From positions 4,779,001 through 4,843,000 of the forward strand of contig CM040750.1 of the NCBI GenBank assembly GCA_022829145.1: a DNA stretch of 64,000 nucleotides, in the 5' to 3' direction. Shown here piece after piece: positions 57,103-64,000 of the stretch (the stretch's first letter is position 1; each line of letters starts with the position of its first letter). The notes under the pieces are model-generated. The model did not search any database and was not told the origin of the DNA. It saw only the letters and a program-made list of their open reading frames with translations. The stretch is from Albula goreensis (Eukaryota; Chordata; Actinopteri; Albuliformes; Albulidae). A program made the position numbers and the translations under genes.

Positions 57103-60100
57103 TTGATCTTCTGCTCACACCTTGGCTAAGCTATACCCAGTCAGTGAGATCTTTTAGCCCTCATATTACTGGTGGGGGATGGGGTTGGGGGGAGAGAGAA
57201 GCAATTATCACTGTCTTACAGTCCTGATACATGTCTCAAATGCTGCAAAAACCTCATTTATAAACAGTCCCAAACCCCCAAATTGTACGTCAAGTAAGTA
57301 AAGCTGGCATGTCCATTTCTCAGCAGCTCTGCAATTTAAAGACAGGAGAATCAATAGTGGACTTCAGCACTCACTCAAAACAGTCTCCTCCATTGGGCAA
57401 AATCTCCCTGATTCCAATCCATCTCCTTGCAAGCCCATTACTGCGTATGATACTAGAAAGTACTTCAGGTGTCCCCATTAATCTGGAGAGAGACTAGCCC
57501 AGGTGCCCCCCTCGCATGGCCTCTCAAGGGACTGGTCCCTCCTTAATAGAGAGGGCTCTCTTTGTCAGCGAAAAAAGATCTTCATGACCGTGTTTAACTA
57601 TGATGAGCAGGGGCACGCTGTGATGGCTGGAGACAGTTCAGTGGGCCAGTTGTGCACCAAGGACAATGCTTCCAAGGAGCTCTCTTTGGCAGAAATGGGA
57701 AATATTTCAAATACATACATGTATTTATGAAATATTAATTTGCACGTAAGCATTTTATATCGTATACGTAGCCCAGCGGTATAAGCTGTACAAAACAGAG
57801 AAACTAATATTGCATGTGAAAAGCATTCATAAAATGCACATGTATGCTACCTCTTTATGAAGAAGGAGCTTTTTCAGACCACCTCTGAATGTAGTGAGAA
57901 TGCACACCTCCAAAATAGGCCAGCAAAGCCCATACATCCCACCTCTGGCTGCAGTGAGCAAGGGCAGACAGAACATGTATTGCAGCTATCTCTAATCTCT
58001 GGTGCAGGACTCTAAACATTATAACATAGTGGATCAGCAGCCTACAGCCACAGCAGCTCTGGATGAGATGAGAATGGACACCTTCTCATTTAGAAGAAGG
58101 GTTTAGTTCCACTACACTGTTCATGTAGAAATCCCACCTGTGAGTTTAAATTTAAAACACACCATAACAAGAGGTGCGAATTGCAATAAAGTCACCATTT
58201 TTTAAATTTTTTTTCAATTTTATTTTATGCATTGCGTTTTGGAATTTAAGATATATTTTGTTAGATCTTGTAAATGTAACTGCAACAGGCACAGTGTTAT
58301 ATACCATGCTATGTCACCTTCTAAAAAGCATAGAGGTATATCCCTATCCAATTATATTACAAAAAGGATAGTTAAAATGAATCTTTTTTTTTTTTTTACA
58401 GGAAATTACTCTGTCATGCTATGATACATGATTCACTAATGATTAAAAGCATAATAAAATATCACGCTTTTCCCTTCCATTTTGCGAATGAACGTGCCAG
58501 TGTTTTTTATGAACGTCACTCATGTACCTTCATATTTACAGTAGTGTTCTCCTTCATTGTGGATTGAGATTTAGCCTCCACATTGCCTGCTCAGTGGGCC
58601 TAATCTCACCTCCCCACTGTCAGAGTCGCTCATTGAGAGTCCGTTCACACCGTTCCTCTTCACTGCCGCTACCGGCAGATTACACTCTGATCCTTGTATT
58701 TAGCACTTTGAACGAATCCCTCACTAAATGTCAAAATATTTTCTCTGAAGTACTGCTCTCTCCTCTGAGGTTGATCTTTGATTCCCTCAGGTGTCTCTCA
58801 ACTCACTGATTTTGCATTTGTCCAGATTTCATGTATTGGGCAGAAACTTCACAGGATTTTGGCTTTTGTCCTGGTCTAAATAAATGAGGTACCTTGTTGT
58901 GTACAGGTTGCCCATTCAGTGTTTTCAATGAGATTTTCTGCATTTTGGAATGTAGATGAAGATCATAATCCCCCTCACATGGCCTGCAGCACAATGAATC
59001 AAATCCCTACTGTGCCAGTGCCAAGTGTCAGCATAGCTACACATTATTACAGTACATTATTTTCCGCAACATGGCCTGGTCAAGGGAGGGTCTCGGTTGG
59101 TAGGGTATCTCCTACATCATCGATCAAATGTGACATCTCTTGTAGATCAAGTTCTTGTGAACCACTTGAGTGATTTGTACAGCTCAGTTTGTGGATTTCA
59201 GGGTGAAATGAAGCAGCAATGCACTGTGTGTCTTTTAGAGCATGCTAAAGAATGCTAAACTCACAACAGGGAGAAAAGTGTGGTACTAAAATATGATTAC
59301 TAATATGATTATGATATTTAACTAAGCTCAATCATTCCTTTCGTTGAGAGAGGATCATGACTGATAAAATTTGTTAAATTTTTTAGGCAGAATCTCTTAA
59401 ATTGTCTTGAGCATAAATATTTTATTATATTTATTATGGTAAAATACAATGCTAATTTATGATATTATCAATTATTATAGTTGTTATTATAATTTGTTAT
59501 TGTTCTGGCAGAAATGTGGGAGTAAAATGCTAAACAATGAACCACTCAGAAAAACTGCATGGTTCAGGAAGGTAAAAAATCGGTGTCCCTGTAAGGCAGA
59601 AGGTAGAATCTGTCCAGGCATACTCTGCAGGGCCCTGAGCATCTTGGCCTTTGTACCGTCTGGATCAGACTGACCGCAGAGCTGTTTGCTAGGCCTGTCA
59701 TCAGGATGAAGTGATCAGCTGTCAGATCACAGGTCATGGCCAATTAAAGAGACAACTCCCCCCCCATTCACCACTAGCCCCACCCCCTCTCCTCTAAAGC
59801 CGTCTCTTCATCCTCTAATTGAGGACCAGCTCGTGTGCCTCTGGCCAGCCCAGGTAACCCGTAGCCTGGCAGGTCTGTGTACAAACCAGCAGGCACTGAT
59901 GAAATGTTTGCTGAGGTGATTAGCTCATCAATGGGAGAGGCGGATGACCATCGATCGGCTGCTCACTTCTCAGGTTCTCCGACACATTTGAGACATGCTC
60001 CAGAGAAGCTGCAGGTCGTGTCCCTACCTTCCCCTTCCAGCCTCTGCCGGCTGGGGGCCTATCAGACCGAGCGTCCGGTGCTCCATTTGTGGCAGCGTGG

Positions 60101-60839
60101 GGTAATCGAGTGTGCTCCACAGGCACTTTGCCGGGGCTGCTTAATGAAGGACAGCAGGGTGGACCCATGTTGTTGTTTTTATCACCATGGTTTATGGTTA
60201 TGGCCTCAGAGCATGATCTCGCTGCATGTGTGTGCCGGCTCCCAGCTTGTGTGAACAAGCCCCCGGCAATCAATCACCCATCATCTGCTGTTAGGCTGGC
60301 TTGTCTTTCTCAACCAAAGCATTAGTCACACACATAATGACAGACAATAGTGTTGGTGCTGTAGTTTTTTCATTGATCAGCATAATTTCAAAATAAATAA
60401 ATAAATAATAATAAATGTTTGATTAATGTATTAATGCCCAATCATGCACATGCTGGCAAGCTCAGTGAGGGAACAAAAGGCTGGTGGGTAACATTTTAAA
60501 ACGTTGACAACATTTTAAATTGCTGGCATTTTCTCAGAAAAATCAGCAGGGTCTTCATTAACATTACTAGAGGGGTTACTCCAGGAGAAATTGAGGATAA
60601 CACATAGGTAGGGTGTTTTTGCATTCAAAGCTCTTCAACACTTTCTATACTGACTCTGTTATTATACTTTTCCCCACTCATGCAGCCTCATGCAGCAACT
60701 TGATCTTACTGACTCAGAAGGAGGCAGAAAGGATACATGATTCCTCCGATTCTTGTGATTGCAACTACTTGCTTCTTTCCACACTACAGATGCACCACCA
60801 ATCACGTGCTGACTGTGTTGTCAGAGGATTGTGTCAGCC
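57103..60839. other. no gene seen; possible conserved non-coding stretch
   Basis: No exon recognised. 59690-60300 has balanced composition and no obvious repeats, unlike the AT-rich DNA around it; candidate regulatory DNA only. Short poly(T) at 58384-58399. Confidence 0.3.
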
Positions 60840-61036
60840 CACACTTGACTCATTCATCTACTGGAGTGGCTGCTGGAGATCAGCCCTTATCTTACCCCAG
60901 TGAGGCTGGACCAGTTGTTGTCTCCTCCGTGCGGACCTCCAATCAGAGCTGGTAATGGCACGGCTGGGACTCGAGTTCCCAGTCACAGTGCTTGAGGCTG
61001 CTTCCCAAGCCAACATATCAATGAGCCACCCCTAAG
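60840..61036 (-). mobile_element. possible second SINE family (tRNA-like head)
   Basis: Read on the minus strand: ggggtggctcattgatatgt (A-box-like), then aactcgagtcccagcc (B-box-like) at about the usual distance. The tail is unclear and no target duplication was found. Confidence 0.4.
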
Positions 61037-64000
61037 CCTCTCACACCACTATCTTAAATGGCACTCTTCCCCTTTCCTTACAGTTAAGATTCTTCTTACA
61101 TGAAGATTAAATATGACATAATGCTTAGGTAGAAATTAGAAATACTGTCTGCTCATCAGTTGAAATGAAATCACCACCATTTTAAGCATCAGAGTGAAAT
61201 GGTTTTGCCATCGTCCAACAGAAACAAAGGTTGTTTGGAAAAGAGAAAGGAATACATGGTAAAATCTTAATTTGAGAATAACTTGGAAAACAAACTCTTA
61301 TTTGTTGTAAATGAGTAATGAGAGTATGATTTGTAGTTCATGTCCATGGTTCTTTTTTTAATGGTGAATGTTGTATTTTTTATTTTGAGAGCAGCAAAGA
61401 TAATTCCAGCACCCCACCTACACAATGTAAAGTCATACAGAATTGAATGTGTACCTGATACATAATGAAATTTGTTGCTAGAACATTTAATCTGATCACA
61501 GTAAATTTTGCAGGTTGTTGGTGTAGCATGACATGACAGTTTTGTATCCACCACTTCTGACACTCTGATACAGAGTACTCTACCCTGGAAACAGTTTTGA
61601 CTTGTTCCCATTATTGAAAATACATTCCCATCACTATCTTTATTGCACATTTACTACGCTTTTTCCAAACAATTGTCAAGACATCACCACCACATCTTTA
61701 ATACGCAGAGCCGAGAGCCAAAAATGAGACACTTCTGAAACACTTGTGACTGGCTTGTTTGTTGCCACCATTGTAGCTTTCTCTGGACACCCGAGAGGTG
61801 AGCAGCATACCCAGCTGATAGTGGTGCATTTGGGGCAGGGCTCATGCCTGATTCCTGAAGATGCATCTTCCTGTGAGAGCCAAACAGAGGCCCCCTATGC
61901 AGCTCTTTTCACTCAAAGAACACTAGCAGAGTAACTCACAAATAATTCTGACCCTGTGCTTCACCCACCTTCATCCTAACATTCCCCACTCCAAACACAT
62001 ACACCCAAACAGCAAGCCCTCTCAGCTCCAGTATTGCCTAACAGCTGCCCAATACTCTCCCTGCATTCTGGGTTACAGAAACAGTGATGATTTCCCTTGT
62101 GTTATGTCCCCTTTTCTGACACCAGTTGATTGGAGTCCCCTTTCATCAGTGGAGACTGAAAGCATTTTGAATTGAGACTGGAATAGGGGCCAGGAATAGT
62201 TTGAAGATCTGCCTGCTATGTTAAAATGTTTTGAAACCCCAAAGCAAGCCGCTTACACCTCTGGGTACACAACAACCTCTAAATGTTTTTGTTGAAAAAA
62301 ATCTGCCATCAGTTTGTCAGACTGAAGATATACTGAATTTTCTGTCAGTATTTGCACATTCAATAGCAATTAATATTTTTTGAGTGCTTTCATTGGACAC
62401 TTTTATTGTATTATCTAGCACACAATGTTTAAACCAGGATAAATTGAGTCTTATAATTTGAATATGAATTAAACAGATTACCACCTAATCTCTCTGAACT
62501 ATGCCCACACTGCATGGGTTTCTATGGCCAGTTCTAAGAGGAGGTATTCTGATAAGAATCATGTGTACAAACAGGATCGATTCAACAACACAATTCAACA
62601 TTCTTGATTTAACAACAATAGATATCAATTCTCCTGGCAGGTTGTATGTACACAAGTATGTGGATGCCTAAATATGATCATATGATAAACTAGCTATAGA
62701 AATGTATTATGCCATAGTTCAGCACCTCAAGACATTTGTGATGGCAGAATTTGTGATATGTACAAAAATGTAACAAAATCTCCCATACTTCACCACATCA
62801 TATTTACTCAGATGTGAAATATTCTGTATTTGCAAAACTACAGGAGATTTTTGGTGATTTTATATATTTCTGAAATTTTGAAAATGCTAATTTATGATGG
62901 GACTGGTAGTCGCTTCTTGGCAAATGTAATAAAACAACTAAATCTGGATGCTGGATAGTATACTAATTGCACCCAGATAAATTATTTTGGGGGACTTGTG
63001 AAGGGGCATTTCACTTTGGTATCTCATAAGTTCTGTGGTTCTCTTTCCTCTGCCTTGAAAACCTTGAACAACCTGGAAAATGTTCCGAGTCTATGTGTTA
63101 TTGAAGTGAAATGCCCCTGTATGCACAGCTGTCAGAAACTGACTTGTTTGAACCAGTGAGTAAACAGAACTGTCTGCACAAAAACACAATCGTTGGTTCA
63201 AATCAGTATGTCACTCATTCTTATGGTAGCTCTGCCCATTTTTGATATAATGACAATATATTGCTCACTCGTATTTTGAGAGTTCTTTTTCTTCTGAAAA
63301 ATATCATGTAAGTATAACATATAAAATTTTAAATGATAAAATGATGAAGGTTAAAAAGCATTTAGCACAGAATACTTCCATTTCAAAGCAGGTCACTTGT
63401 TCTATGGTAATACATTCTATGACAACAGCATAGTTTGAATTCATGTGACGTTCTCATAGTAGCTATAGCTTTGACTCCCATTCACCAAAACTGGTGTGAA
63501 CACTTTTTCTGATGTTTAATATCATGTTCATCCAAATATTAATGGGGTTTCAAATCAAACACACTCCTAATACCATTTCTCTCTGGCCATCTATAATCAC
63601 AGATTCCGAAACACAAAAATGGGCGAGATGCAGGTGGTGTGAGGTAAGACTTCTGTTTTATGTGGTTTATTTCTTAGGTGATGACCCATAAATTTTTGGT
63701 GCATGTCCAGAGTGTATTTACCTGCGTGTACTGCATACATTTCAACCGATGTTGATGAGAAGAGTAAATAACAATTTTAAAAGCGATTTGCTTGAATGAC
63801 AGCAATGTCTGTCCAGATTAATAGCAGCCAAAACAGTTCTCAGTCAGCATGTTGTGTGGATGAATCAAAAGCAGAGGGCACTGTGGCTCGCCTCCTTCCT
63901 GCTGAGTGACCTCATCCACTGACAGGCCCTTAAGCTGTGATTATCTGCCCAGGCAGCTGTGGGACCTCTCACAGCAGCCGAACTCCCCCTCCCCATCGCC
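61037..64000. other. no gene seen
   Basis: AT-rich; no exon or repeat recognised. The last 150 bp are richer in GC and repeat-free. Confidence 0.4.

Overview
This window looks like a piece of a ray-finned fish (teleost) chromosome. Genes have many short exons with GT-AG introns. Long CA/GT microsatellites are frequent. The repeats are fish-type: Tc1/mariner relics, hAT MITEs, a tRNA-derived SINE ending in the tail 'gtaagtcgctttggataaaa', and a decayed LINE. I cannot name the species.

Two protein-coding genes can be reconstructed, both on the minus strand. TMEM245 runs from a start codon at 33610 to a stop at 2776. I read 17 coding exons whose phases all agree (2667 nt including stop, 888 aa), including a 24-nt microexon at 23724-23747. 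FRRS1L runs from 46013 to 39131 with 5 exons in phase (849 nt including stop, 282 aa). TMEM245 next to FRRS1L on the same strand matches the order on human chromosome 9q31, so this is conserved vertebrate synteny.

Layout: 1-2775 lies downstream of TMEM245 and holds a Tc1/mariner relic with terminal inverted repeats (477-1463). 2776-33610 is TMEM245, whose introns carry microsatellites, minisatellites, two more Tc1 relics and a SINE. 33611-39130 is a short intergenic gap with two hAT-type MITEs that keep 8-bp target duplications. 39131-46013 is FRRS1L. 46014-64000 has no recognisable gene. It holds a LINE relic split by a probable solo LTR, a TA-flanked pogo/Tigger-like element with a hAT MITE nested in it, a SINE copy, a second SINE-like element and one unrecognised open, proline-rich stretch (about 56.6-57.1 kb).

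TMEM245 is a multi-pass membrane protein of unknown job whose C-terminal part belongs to the AI-2E/PerM-like family. FRRS1L is a DOMON-domain, membrane-anchored ER protein needed for AMPA receptor assembly in vertebrate neurons. Nothing in the window suggests that the two act together. I found no wholly new system. The most interesting points are the splice-site settings in TMEM245 (microexon, repeat tracts touching splice sites) and the nested mobile elements.
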